A DNA stretch of 64,000 nucleotides from Vibrio sp. HA2012 (GTDB taxonomy: Bacteria; Pseudomonadota; Gammaproteobacteria; Enterobacterales; Vibrionaceae). The translations under genes were made by a program, and so were the position numbers. This document shows positions 37,474-46,660 of the stretch, in pieces. Each line of letters opens with the position of its first letter. Within the stretch, counting starts at the first letter, position 1. The notes under the pieces are model-generated. The model was not told the DNA's origin. It searched no databases and was given only the letters and a program-made list of their open reading frames with translations. The DNA lies in NCBI RefSeq assembly GCF_002812955.1, contig NZ_PFXK01000005.1, positions 124,001 to 188,000 on the forward strand, written 5' to 3'.

Positions 37474-38760
37474 TTACATTGCTGCCAACGAAATACAGAA
37501 ACCAGCGATTGTGGCCGCCATCAGATTCGATAATGTACCTGCTGCTACTGCTTTAATCCCCATACGGGCAATATCGTGACGACGCTTTGGTGCAATACCA
37601 CCCAGACCACCTAGCAAAATGGCGATGGAAGACAGATTGGCAAAGCCACACAGAGCAAATGAAATGATAGCCGTTGTTTTTTCGGACAGTACCCGACCGG
37701 TCTCAGCGACAACCTGTGCACTATCACCGACATACGGTACAAAGTTCAGGTATGCCACAAATTCATTCACTATCGTCTTTTGACCGATAAAAGATCCGGC
37801 CAGAGTCGCTTCCTCCCACGGCACACCAATAAGGTATGCCAATGGTGCAAAAACCCAGCCCAGAATCAACTCAAGACTTAGATTTTCCATACCGAACCAG
37901 CCACCGATACCACCAAGGATTCCGTTCAGTAAAGCGATCAGACCAATAAACGCAATCAGCATAGCACCGACGTTCAGCGCCAGTTGTAAACCGGAAGAAG
38001 CCCCGCCAGCTGCCGCATCAATCACGTTGGCAGGTTTATCGTCAGCCTGATCAATTTCGTCATCAGAAATCATATCCTTGAAACGATCACTCTCCGGGAT
38101 AATGATTTTGGCAAACAGCAGTCCCCCCGGAGCCGCCATAAAGGAAGCAGCGACCAGATATTCCAGAGGAACCCCCATTGAAGCGTAACCAGCCAGAACA
38201 CCACCAGCAACAGAAGCCAGACCTCCACACATAACCGCAAACAATTCTGATTGCGTCATACGCGAGATAAACGGACGAACCACCAGCGGTGCTTCCGTCT
38301 GACCGACAAAAATATTAGCCGCTGCAGACATAGATTCTGCACGGGAAGTTCCCAGTGTTTTTTCCAGAGCACCACCGATAATTTTGATTACCCACTGCAT
38401 AACACCGAGGTAATACAGTACAGAAATCAAAGCAGAAAAGAAGATCAGCGTCGGAAGTACACGGAAAGCGAAAATAAAACCACCGCCGCCGAAGACTTCA
38501 AACATTTTGTCAGAAACCAGTCCTCCGAACACAAATGCGGCACCATCGTTACCAAAGTTAATAACGCTGGCGACACCATTCGAGAAACCACCTAACAGAT
38601 CTTTTCCCCACGGCACATACAGCACAAATGCACCGAGAATAAACTGGATGGCAAACGCACCACCCACAGTACGATAATTGATAGCTTTGCGGTTATCGGA
38701 AAGTAGCACTGCGATACCCAGCAGCACCAGCATACCGATCAGGCTCATAAACAGGCTCAT
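37474..38760 (-). CDS. nupC: NupC concentrative nucleoside transporter
   Basis: 428 residues, multi-pass membrane protein of the CNT family. Family segments: [45 protein letters not shown] and the C-terminal [26 protein letters not shown]. It brings in nucleosides with a cation (Na+ in vibrios, H+ in E. coli). Upstream lies a good CRP-like site, downstream the deo operon. Confidence 0.95.
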   Translation of the reverse strand: MSLFMSLIGMLVLLGIAVLLSDNRKAINYRTVGGAFAIQFILGAFVLYVPWGKDLLGGFSNGVASVINFGNDGAAFVFGGLVSDKMFEVFGGGGFIFAFRVLPTLIFFSALISVLYYLGVMQWVIKIIGGALEKTLGTSRAESMSAAANIFVGQTEAPLVVRPFISRMTQSELFAVMCGGLASVAGGVLAGYASMGVPLEYLVAASFMAAPGGLLFAKIIIPESDRFKDMISDDEIDQADDKPANVIDAAAGGASSGLQLALNVGAMLIAFIGLIALLNGILGGIGGWFGMENLSLELILGWVFAPLAYLIGVPWEEATLAGSFIGQKTIVNEFVAYLNFVPYVGDSAQVVAETGRVLSEKTTAIISFALCGFANLSSIAILLGGLGGIAPKRRHDIARMGIKAVAAGTLSNLMAATIAGFCISLAAM

Positions 38761-38901
38761 AGTTTATGGATCCTTATAAGTTAAAATTGGTGTATTAGAA
38801 GTTGAAGCTAAAAAGCGGGGGGATTATATACATGAGCCTAAATTTTGAATAACACCAACATCACAATTTTACAGTAACAACACTGTAGATACATTTTGAT
38901 A

Positions 38902-38917
38902 CGTGATACCAATCACA
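38902..38917. promoter_or_regulatory. CRP-like site upstream of nupC
   Basis: CGTGA-N6-TCACA differs from the CRP consensus TGTGA-N6-TCACA at one base. It lies 142 bases before the nupC start, a gene under CRP control in E. coli. Likely a true site, judged by motif and context only. Confidence 0.6.
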
Positions 38918-38962
38918 TTAATGAGCAACACAAACCAAAAATAAAGCAAATAATTAACCAAA

Positions 38963-39742
38963 TTAAAACAAATCAAGGCTATTTAGCCAAATTTGAGAGG
39001 CAACCGTTTGCTCCTTTTCTTTTCGCAGCACGATCAACTCATTTAAGACATTTTTAAGCATTCGGGGATGATTATCCATTCCCTGATACCCAAACAGAGG
39101 CATATCAGGAGCATCCGTTTCAAGAAGCAGACAATCAAGCGGAAGAGAAGAGATCGTCTGGCGGGTTTTGTTCGCTCTTGGATAGGTTATTGTTCCTCCG
39201 ACGCCAATATAAAAACCAAGATCCACAAAAGACTTAGCCTGCTGATAACTGCCGGAAAACCCATGCAGTACCCCGCCAGATGGTATCTGAGCCATTTTCA
39301 GCATCCTGAGCATCGTCTGATGCGCTTGTCTGCAATGCAGGATCAGCGGCAAATGATATTTACCGGCCAGAGCTATATGCTGTTCAAACAGCTCCATCTG
39401 CCTGTGCTCATCGGTCTCTTTCAGTGCAAAATCCAGCCCGCACTCACCAATAGCCACACAGGAAGAAGGCGCATATTTCAGCTGCCGTTCCAGTAACAGC
39501 AGATGCTCAGGCTGATGCTGATGCATAAAATACGGATGCATACCCAATCCGTAACAGGCTGACGTATACTGTTGCGCAATCCATGCAACACGCTCCCAGT
39601 TTGCGGCTCCGATGGAAGGAATAAATAACCGTTCCACACCCGCCTGACGGGCTCTGCTTATTTCTCCGTCCAGATCCCGCTGAAACGGTTCAAAATCCAG
39701 ATGACAGTGGGTATCAAATAAGGGAAAACGGGAATCTGACAC
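38963..39742 (-). CDS. yjjV: TatD-family metal-dependent hydrolase (YjjV-like)
   Basis: 259 residues. TatD motifs: DTHCHLDF with the HxH ligands, IGECGLDF with the bridging Glu, LILHCRQA, VLHGFSG and LETDAPDMPLFG with the catalytic Asp. The family includes 3'-5' DNases. In E. coli yjjV also lies close to the deo operon, so YjjV is the best match, though TatD and YcfH are similar. No terminator is evident before nupC. Confidence 0.88.
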   Translation of the reverse strand: MSDSRFPLFDTHCHLDFEPFQRDLDGEISRARQAGVERLFIPSIGAANWERVAWIAQQYTSACYGLGMHPYFMHQHQPEHLLLLERQLKYAPSSCVAIGECGLDFALKETDEHRQMELFEQHIALAGKYHLPLILHCRQAHQTMLRMLKMAQIPSGGVLHGFSGSYQQAKSFVDLGFYIGVGGTITYPRANKTRQTISSLPLDCLLLETDAPDMPLFGYQGMDNHPRMLKNVLNELIVLRKEKEQTVASQIWLNSLDLF

Positions 39743-40057
39743 TATTCGCTATCCTCTTTTTGTATTCTTTTTCTTGCTCTCTTACCGCTAAATATTTCCG
39801 GCTAAGCCGCATATATAAGATATGAATATGTTAAATTTTGTTAAGAACTTCAGTTATTTTAAAGGAAATAAACATTAAAATAGCAAAATAATGTCGTAAT
39901 GCTTGTGAGGCTGCTGCTTTTCATTTTTAATAGCAAACGATAAAATCATCAGATTACATGATTTACATATAGAATAATATTTGCATCACTACACAAAGGC
40001 ACAGGGTTAGGTTTCAACTAACTGTATATATATATTAATAAATATAGGGACACTCTC
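39743..40057. promoter_or_regulatory. Divergent spacer tatD / nucleoside ABC operon
   Basis: 315 A+T-rich bases without a gene. One GCAAACG heptamer (39933-39939) recalls the boxes upstream of deoC. TATATATATATTAATAAATATA lies directly before the SD of the ABC operon. I could not fix promoter boxes. Confidence 0.3.
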
Positions 40058-41059
40058 GTGAAAAAAACCACTTTAAAACTGACTGCACTGGCAATGGCTG
40101 TTTCTTCATTTGCCGCACTTGCAGCACCAAAGCCAGCGGTTATCTATGATACCGCAGGTAAATTTGACAAATCTTTCAACGAAGCCGTTTTCCAGAATGG
40201 TGTAAAAGTATTTGAAGCTGAAAAAGGCGTTAAGGTTCGTGAATTTGAGCCGCAGAACGAAGCCCAGCGTGAACAGGGTCTGCGCCGTCTGGCAAGCCGT
40301 GGCTTCAGCCCTATCGTTGCGGTTGGTTTTAACATGGCATCAGCAGTGAAAAAAGTAGCCGCTGAATTCCCTGATATCCATTTCAGCATTATTGATGATG
40401 CAAGTATCGATCTTCCAAACGTACAATCTATCGTATTCAAAGATCACGAAGGTTCTTTCCTTGTTGGCGCTCTGGCAGCTAAAGCGTCTAAAACCGGTAC
40501 AGTGGGTTTCGTTGGCGGTATGGATATCCCTCTGATCCGTAAATTCGAATGTGGTTACGAACAGGGTGTCAAATACGCAAATCCTCAGGCTACTGTTCTG
40601 CAAAATATGACAGGTTCTACTCCTGCAGCATTTGCTGACCCTGCGAAAGGCTCTGAACTGGCAAAATCTCAGTTCTCTAAAGACGCCGATGTTATCTATG
40701 CCGCTGCTGGCGGTACCGGCCTTGGTGTGTACCAGGCAGCAAAAGATGCTGGTAAATTTGCTATCGGCGTTGACTCAAATCAGAACCACCTGCATCCGGG
40801 CACTATGCTGACCTCAATGGTTAAACGTGTAGGTGTTGCTGCTTACAAAAGCTGGGAAGAAGAAATGCAAGGTACATGGAAAGCCGGTATCAAAGTTCTT
40901 GGAGTTAAAGAAGGTGGTGTAGATTGGGCGCTGGATGAGCACAACGCCGATCTGATCACTCCTGAAATGAAATCTTATGCTGAAGCTCTGAAAGCAGACA
41001 TCATCTCTGGTAAAATCCAGGTTCATGATTATATGTCAGATCAAACCTGTACTTACTAA
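40058..41059 (+). CDS. BMP-family nucleoside ABC transporter, substrate-binding protein
   Basis: 333 residues. Signal peptide MKKTTLKLTALAMAVSSFAALA is cut after ALA; there is no lipobox Cys, so it should be a free periplasmic protein rather than a lipoprotein. BMP-family segments: IYDTAGKFDKSFNEAVFQNG, GFVGGMDIPLIRKFECGYEQGV, VIYAAAGGTGLGVYQAAK and IGVDSNQNHLHPGTMLTSMVK. PnrA/BmpA-type proteins bind purine nucleosides. The start is GTG with SD AGGGA 7 bases upstream. Neighbouring deo and nupC genes support a nucleoside substrate. Confidence 0.93.
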   Translation: MKKTTLKLTALAMAVSSFAALAAPKPAVIYDTAGKFDKSFNEAVFQNGVKVFEAEKGVKVREFEPQNEAQREQGLRRLASRGFSPIVAVGFNMASAVKKVAAEFPDIHFSIIDDASIDLPNVQSIVFKDHEGSFLVGALAAKASKTGTVGFVGGMDIPLIRKFECGYEQGVKYANPQATVLQNMTGSTPAAFADPAKGSELAKSQFSKDADVIYAAAGGTGLGVYQAAKDAGKFAIGVDSNQNHLHPGTMLTSMVKRVGVAAYKSWEEEMQGTWKAGIKVLGVKEGGVDWALDEHNADLITPEMKSYAEALKADIISGKIQVHDYMSDQTCTY

Positions 41060-41086
41060 GCGTCCCTGTATTCGCTTATTAAACAC

Positions 41087-41110
41087 ACGCCGCTGTCCAT
41101 ACAGCGGCGT
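41087..41110 (+). promoter_or_regulatory. Intercistronic hairpin after the binding-protein gene
   Basis: ACGCCGCTGT (41087-41096), loop CCAT, then ACAGCGGCGT (41101-41110): a perfect 10-bp G+C-rich stem. It is followed by AATGCTATTATTTA, not a full U tract. Such hairpins after binding-protein genes often cause partial termination or protect the upstream mRNA, so that the binding protein is in excess. Confidence 0.7.
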
Positions 41111-41157
41111 AATGCTATTATTTAAAGCAATAAATCCATCCATAAAAATCAGGAAAA

Positions 41158-42723
41158 ATGCACGTGGCTCAAGACAACTTTGCCATTGAACTCAAACAGA
41201 TAGATAAACGTTTCGGTGCAGTGCATGCGAACCGTGCAATCGACCTGCAAGTTCCTGCCGGCACAATTCATGGCATTATCGGTGAAAACGGTGCCGGAAA
41301 ATCCACACTGATGAGTATCATTTACGGCTTCTACCATGCTGATTCAGGTTCCATGCTGGTCAACAGCCAACCTTACCAGCCATCCAATTCTCAGGAAGCT
41401 ATTGCTGCTGGTATCGGCATGGTGCATCAGCACTTTATGCTGGTCGAAACCTTTACTGTTCTGGAAAATATTGTACTGGGTGCCGAAGGTGGCTGGAAAC
41501 TGAGCGAAAGCCTGAGTACTGCCCGGAAAAAACTGCAACAGATTGAAAAAGATTACGGACTGGAAGTTCCGCTGGATGCTATTGTCGGCGACCTTCCTGT
41601 CGGCTTGCAGCAACGCGTTGAAATTCTGAAAGCACTCTACCGCGACGCAAAAATTCTTATCCTTGATGAACCGACTGGGGTACTGACACCTCAGGAAGCA
41701 GACCACCTGTTTAAGATCCTGGATAAACTGCGGGCTCAGGGTACAACCGTGATGATCATTACCCACAAGCTACGCGAAGTACTGGCTATTACCGATAATG
41801 TTTCCGTGATGCGTCAGGGTGCGATGGTCGGCCATGTGGTTACTGCACAAACTAATCAGGAAGAACTGGCTGAACTGATGGTCGGTCGTAAGGTTCGCCT
41901 TAAAGTTGAAAAACAGCAGGCAGCCCCCCGGAAAAAACAGATCAACGTTAAAGATCTGTGCTACTACGATGATGCCGGCGTGCAGCGGGTAAAAAGCATC
42001 AATTTTTCTGTCCGTGGTGGTGAAATCGTTGGGATTGCTGGGGTTTCCGGTAACGGTCAGTCCGAAATTCTCGGCCTGCTGTCCGGAATCCTCAAACCCT
42101 ATTCCGGCAGCATCGAACTGAACGGGCATTCTTTGTCGGCAGACAAACCTCTCGACCCACAGCAGATTCGGGCTATCGGGGTCGGCCATATTCCGGAAGA
42201 CAGACATAAGCAGGGACTCATCAATAAGTTTGAAGCCAAAGAAGCTTATATTCTCGGTTACCATAATCTACCTAAATACAACAAAGGTTTGCTACAGGAT
42301 AAACTGGCTATTCAGAATCAGTGTCAGATCAGCATGGATAAGTGGGATGTCCGTCCGAATGATGTCAACCTGAAAACGGCCAACTTCTCCGGTGGTAACC
42401 AGCAGAAACTGGTTATTGCCCGGGAAATGGAAGAGAACCCGGATGTATTGCTGGTCGGCCAGCCAACCCGGGGAGTCGATATCGGAGCCATCGAGTATAT
42501 CCATAAACAGATTATTAATGCACGTGACGAAGGTAAAGCCGTACTGCTGATTTCTGTTGAACTGGATGAGATCCTCAGCCTTGCTGACCGCATTATCGTT
42601 GTCTTTGACGGAGCCATTGTGGGTGAAGTTCATGCAGAACAGGCAGATGAAAAAACGCTCGGCCTGATGATGGCAAATATCGTTCCGGAACATCTGCAAT
42701 CTACTCAGGGAGAAGTATCATGA
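41158..42723 (+). CDS. Nucleoside ABC transporter, double ATPase subunit
   Basis: 521 residues with two ATP-binding domains. First: Walker A GENGAGKST and Walker B ILILDEPTGVLTPQEAD. Second: GVSGNGQSE, the altered Walker A usual in this RbsA-like family, then NFSGGNQQKLVIAREM and the Walker B region VLLVGQPTRGVDIGA. Cytoplasmic motor of the BMP-type importer. SD AGGA lies 5 bases before the ATG. The stop overlaps the next gene (ATGA). Confidence 0.95.
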   Translation: MHVAQDNFAIELKQIDKRFGAVHANRAIDLQVPAGTIHGIIGENGAGKSTLMSIIYGFYHADSGSMLVNSQPYQPSNSQEAIAAGIGMVHQHFMLVETFTVLENIVLGAEGGWKLSESLSTARKKLQQIEKDYGLEVPLDAIVGDLPVGLQQRVEILKALYRDAKILILDEPTGVLTPQEADHLFKILDKLRAQGTTVMIITHKLREVLAITDNVSVMRQGAMVGHVVTAQTNQEELAELMVGRKVRLKVEKQQAAPRKKQINVKDLCYYDDAGVQRVKSINFSVRGGEIVGIAGVSGNGQSEILGLLSGILKPYSGSIELNGHSLSADKPLDPQQIRAIGVGHIPEDRHKQGLINKFEAKEAYILGYHNLPKYNKGLLQDKLAIQNQCQISMDKWDVRPNDVNLKTANFSGGNQQKLVIAREMEENPDVLLVGQPTRGVDIGAIEYIHKQIINARDEGKAVLLISVELDEILSLADRIIVVFDGAIVGEVHAEQADEKTLGLMMANIVPEHLQSTQGEVS

Positions 42724-43832
42724 GTCAGCAAAAAGTACCTGCCTGGGTAACCGTTGCCCTGCTTCCGGCCATCAATGTGCTGGTTGCTTTTCTGGTTTCA
42801 GCTTTGCTGTTTATCTATATTGACGTGAATCCTGTTGATGCAGCAAAAACCATGTGGACCGGTGCGTTCGGCTATGCTGAAGGTTTTGGTTACACTTTGT
42901 ATTACGCGACCGGTTTTGTCTTTACCGGGCTTGCTGTTGCTGTTGCTTTCCACGCAGGGCTCTTTAATATCGGTGGTGAAGGTCAGGCCTACATTGGTGG
43001 CCTTGGTGTCGGACTTGTCTGTCTGACACTGGGTGAAATTGCTCCCTGGTATCTAGTATTCCCGGTTGCGATTATTGCCGGTGGTCTGTTTGGGGCTGCA
43101 TGGGCATTCATTCCCGCTTATCTGCAGGCTAAACGGGGATCACATATCGTTATTACCACGATTATGTTCAATTTTATCGCCGCTTCTCTGATGGCCTATC
43201 TGTTAGTAGATATCCTCAAACCCGATGGAACCATGGCAACAGAAAGCCGAGTTTTTGCAGCTCAAAGCTGGCTACCCAAGATGCATGAAATGCTGGAAGT
43301 CGTTGGTATTGAGATGGCGGCAAGCCCGCTGAATCTGAGCTTTTTCTTTGCTCTGCTCTGTTGCGTATTTGTCTGGCTGTTTATCTGGCATTCCCGTTGG
43401 GGGTACGAAATTCGTTCTATCGGTGCGAATGCTTCCGCAGCAGGTTATGCCGGTATCAACTACCTGAAAATCGTCGTTCTGACTATGGTGGTTTCCGGCA
43501 TGCTGTGTGGTTTCTTTGGTCTGAACGTACTTCAGGGAGAGCTGCATCAAATTAAACTTAATTTTGTTGAAGGCTTCGGATTTACCGGTATCGCTGTTGC
43601 TCTGATGGGGCGTAATCATCCTGTTGGTGTTCTGCTGGCCAGTCTTCTGTTCGGCTTCCTGTATCAGGGTGGTGCTGAACTGAGCTTCGAATATGGTGTA
43701 GACAGAAATATCGTTGTGGTTCTACAAGGGCTGGTTATCCTGTTCTCCGGCGCTCTGGAGCATATGTTCCGTCCGTCACTGGAACGCACTTATCTAAAAC
43801 TATTTGCAAAACCTGATAACGGAGCCGCTTAA
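42720..43832 (+). CDS. Nucleoside ABC transporter, permease 1
   Basis: 370 residues, many membrane helices. Family segments of BPD_transp_2 permeases: FNIGGEGQAYIGGLG, AFIPAYLQAKRGSHIVITTIMFNFIA and GFGFTGIAVALMGRNHPVGVLLASLLFG. It pairs with the next gene's product to form the channel. It overlaps the ATPase gene by 4 bases. Confidence 0.94.
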   Translation: MSQQKVPAWVTVALLPAINVLVAFLVSALLFIYIDVNPVDAAKTMWTGAFGYAEGFGYTLYYATGFVFTGLAVAVAFHAGLFNIGGEGQAYIGGLGVGLVCLTLGEIAPWYLVFPVAIIAGGLFGAAWAFIPAYLQAKRGSHIVITTIMFNFIAASLMAYLLVDILKPDGTMATESRVFAAQSWLPKMHEMLEVVGIEMAASPLNLSFFFALLCCVFVWLFIWHSRWGYEIRSIGANASAAGYAGINYLKIVVLTMVVSGMLCGFFGLNVLQGELHQIKLNFVEGFGFTGIAVALMGRNHPVGVLLASLLFGFLYQGGAELSFEYGVDRNIVVVLQGLVILFSGALEHMFRPSLERTYLKLFAKPDNGAA

Positions 43833-43834
43833 TC

Positions 43835-44800
43835 ATGTTCGAAACTATTATTCTGATGCTGGATGCCACAATCCGGGTGGCAACACCTTTGATCCTGGCG
43901 GCGATGGCAGGCATGTACAGTGAACGCTCCGGTGTGGTTAACATCGCTCTGGAAGGTAAACTACTGGCAGCCGCATTTGCCGGAGCAGCCGTTGCACATG
44001 TAACCGGCTCAGCCTGGAGCGGTCTTCTGGCTGGTATTGCAGTATCGGTGCTGCTGTCACTGCTGCACGGTTTTGCTTCGATCACGCACAGAGGGGATCA
44101 GGTCGTCAGCGGTATGGCGATTAATATTCTGGCTACCGGCCTGACAATAACTCTTGGCCGTTACTGGTTCCATCAGGGTGGCCAGACTCCGGCCCTGTCC
44201 GGCGATGCCCGTTTTGCACCGATACACCTGCCGGGAGCGGATGCGCTGGCAGACACACCGGTTATTGGTCTGCTGTACTCTGAGCTACTAAGCGGTCACT
44301 CCATTCTGGAATATATTACCTTTATTCTGGTTCCTCTGGCCTGGTTTATTATGTTCCGTACCCGTTTCGGACTGCGTCTACGGGCTGTAGGTGAATCACC
44401 GGCTGCTGTCGATACTGCCGGGATTTCTGTTACCGGTATGCGTTACAGTGGCGTGATTGTCTGCGGTATTCTGGTTGGTATAGGCGGTGTTTATCTGTCC
44501 GTCGGCCAGACAGCTCAATTCATTCCGAATATGAGTGCAGGTAAAGGATACATGGCTTTGGCTGCCCTGATCTTTGGTAAATGGCGTCCGTTTACAGCTA
44601 TGGGAGCCTGTCTGTTGTTCGGTTTTCTGGATGCGCTGGCCATTCGCCTGCAAGGGGTTTCCATCGGTGACTTCACTATTCCTGTTCAGGCTATCGAAGC
44701 GATTCCATATATTCTGACGGTATTCCTGCTCGCCGGTTTTATCGGAAAGGCGGTTGGTCCAAAAGCGGTTGGCGTTCCGTATACCAAAGAACGGGAATAA
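43835..44800 (+). CDS. Nucleoside ABC transporter, permease 2
   Basis: 321 residues, about eight helices. Segments MAGMYSERSGVVNIALEGKLL, GDQVVSGMAINILATGLTI and GKGYMALAALIFGKWRPFTAMG are typical of the second permease of BMP-type importers. Two bases separate it from permease 1. It is the last gene of the four-gene operon, followed by a bidirectional terminator. Confidence 0.94.
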   Translation: MFETIILMLDATIRVATPLILAAMAGMYSERSGVVNIALEGKLLAAAFAGAAVAHVTGSAWSGLLAGIAVSVLLSLLHGFASITHRGDQVVSGMAINILATGLTITLGRYWFHQGGQTPALSGDARFAPIHLPGADALADTPVIGLLYSELLSGHSILEYITFILVPLAWFIMFRTRFGLRLRAVGESPAAVDTAGISVTGMRYSGVIVCGILVGIGGVYLSVGQTAQFIPNMSAGKGYMALAALIFGKWRPFTAMGACLLFGFLDALAIRLQGVSIGDFTIPVQAIEAIPYILTVFLLAGFIGKAVGPKAVGVPYTKERE

Positions 44801-44820
44801 GTTACCCTTTATTGAAAACA

Positions 44821-44849
44821 AAAAAACGGAGCAAATTGCTCCGTTTTTT
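44821..44849. terminator. Bidirectional terminator between the ABC operon and prfC
   Basis: AAAAAACGGAGCAA and TTGCTCCGTTTTTT flank a single A, so the sequence reads as a palindrome with A and T runs on its two arms. The practical stem is GGAGC/GCTCC with a 5-base loop. It can end both converging transcripts. Confidence 0.93.
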
Positions 44850-44870
44850 ATTTCTGTCATAAAATCTGTA

Positions 44871-46460
44871 TCAATGCTCGCGGGTTGCGCGGAAAGTAAT
44901 ATCCGGGAAACGTTCCTGAGCCAGATTCAGATTCACCATTGTCGGTGCAACATAAGCCAGATTATCACCACCATCCAGAGCCAGATTGATCTGATTCTTA
45001 CGCTTGAATTCTTCCAGTTTCTTATCGTCACCACACTCAACCCAGCGAGCGGTAGCAACATTCACCCCCTCGTAGATCGCTTCTACATTATATTCAGCTT
45101 TCAGACGGGCAACGACCACATCGAACTGTAGCACACCCACAGCACCAACGATCAGATCATTGTTCTGCAGCGGACGAAATACCTGTACCGCTCCTTCTTC
45201 AGACAACTGAACCAGACCTTTCAGCAACTGTTTCTGTTTCAGGGGATCTTTCAGGCGTATACGACGGAACAGTTCAGGAGCAAAGTTAGGGATACCGGCA
45301 AACTTCAGGCTTTCACCCTGAGTAAACGTATCGCCGATCTGGATCGTACCGTGATTATGTAAACCGATAATATCTCCGGCGTAAGCATCTTCGGCACGGG
45401 AACGGTCTCCTGCCATAAAGGTAACTGCATCGGAGATATTCACTTGTTTACCGATACGCACATGATTCATCTTCATACCCTGTTTATAGGTACCGGAAAC
45501 AATACGCATAAAGGCAATACGGTCACGGTGTTTCGGATCCATATTTGCCTGAATCTTAAACACAAACCCACTGAATTTGTCTTCTGTCGCTTCCACATCA
45601 CGCTCATTGGCCTGACGAGCCAATGGTGCTGGTGCCCACTGAGTCAGACCATCCAGCATATGATCCACACCAAAGTTACCCAGAGCCGTACCAAAGAATA
45701 CCGGAGTAAGTTCACCACTGAGGAATAGCTCCCGGTCAAACTCATGCGAAGCTCCCAATACCAACTCCAGCTCTTCGCGTAACTGTCCCGCAAGATCGTC
45801 ACCTATCGCAGCATCCAGCTCTGAGTTATCCAGCCCCTTAATGATGCGCACTTCCTGAATGGTATGTCCCTGACCGGTTGCGTACAGAATCGTCTCGTCA
45901 CGGTGAATATGGTATACCCCTTTAAACTCTTTACCACAGCCAATTGGCCATGATACCGGCGCACAGGCAATATTCAGTTCGCTTTCGACTTCATCCAGAA
46001 GTTCCATCGGGTCTCGAATATCACGGTCCAGTTTGTTCATAAAGGTGATAATAGGCGTATCACGCAGACGGGTGACTTCCATCAGTTTACGGGTTCGATC
46101 CTCAACCCCTTTCGCAGCATCAATCACCATCAGACAGGAGTCCACGGCCGTTAGCGTACGGTAGGTATCTTCCGAAAAGTCTTCGTGCCCCGGAGTATCC
46201 AGCAGATTCACCAGACAGTCGTTATACGGAAACTGCATAACAGACGTCGTTACCGAGATCCCACGCTCTTTTTCCATCTCCATCCAGTCTGATTTAGCGT
46301 GCTGGGATGAACCACGACCTTTCACTGTACCGGCTGTCTGAATCGCGCGCCCGAACAATAATACTTTTTCGGTAATGGTGGTTTTACCCGCATCGGGGTG
46401 CGAGATGATGGCGAAAGTTCTTCGTTTAGAAACTTCGCTTAAAAAAGGAGCATTTGACAT
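44871..46460 (-). CDS. prfC: Peptide chain release factor RF3
   Basis: 529 residues. GTPase motifs [37 protein letters not shown] and [11 protein letters not shown], with the RF3 C-terminal region ([23 protein letters not shown]). It removes RF1 and RF2 from the ribosome after termination. prfC lies near rimI and holD, as in E. coli, with a SulP gene in between. Confidence 0.97.
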   Translation of the reverse strand: MSNAPFLSEVSKRRTFAIISHPDAGKTTITEKVLLFGRAIQTAGTVKGRGSSQHAKSDWMEMEKERGISVTTSVMQFPYNDCLVNLLDTPGHEDFSEDTYRTLTAVDSCLMVIDAAKGVEDRTRKLMEVTRLRDTPIITFMNKLDRDIRDPMELLDEVESELNIACAPVSWPIGCGKEFKGVYHIHRDETILYATGQGHTIQEVRIIKGLDNSELDAAIGDDLAGQLREELELVLGASHEFDRELFLSGELTPVFFGTALGNFGVDHMLDGLTQWAPAPLARQANERDVEATEDKFSGFVFKIQANMDPKHRDRIAFMRIVSGTYKQGMKMNHVRIGKQVNISDAVTFMAGDRSRAEDAYAGDIIGLHNHGTIQIGDTFTQGESLKFAGIPNFAPELFRRIRLKDPLKQKQLLKGLVQLSEEGAVQVFRPLQNNDLIVGAVGVLQFDVVVARLKAEYNVEAIYEGVNVATARWVECGDDKKLEEFKRKNQINLALDGGDNLAYVAPTMVNLNLAQERFPDITFRATREH

Positions 46461-46660
46461 GAACGTAAATCTTCTACTTTTTTGAACACGACCGTAAACG
46501 TACTACAGCCAGGAAGAATTTTGAGAGGCGAGATTATATCAATTTTTGCTCAGATTTCTATGGGAAAGCAATATACGTTTATCCGCTAATTTCTTCTAGA
46601 TCTTGAATTACCATAGGATTAGAATGTGATTACCATCTACTCCCCACCACAGAGATCATC

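Noticed and set aside
37303..37579. Two short frames between nupC and deoC
   Set aside because: They overlap the nupC terminator and 3' end, lack SDs, and have basic, low-complexity products.
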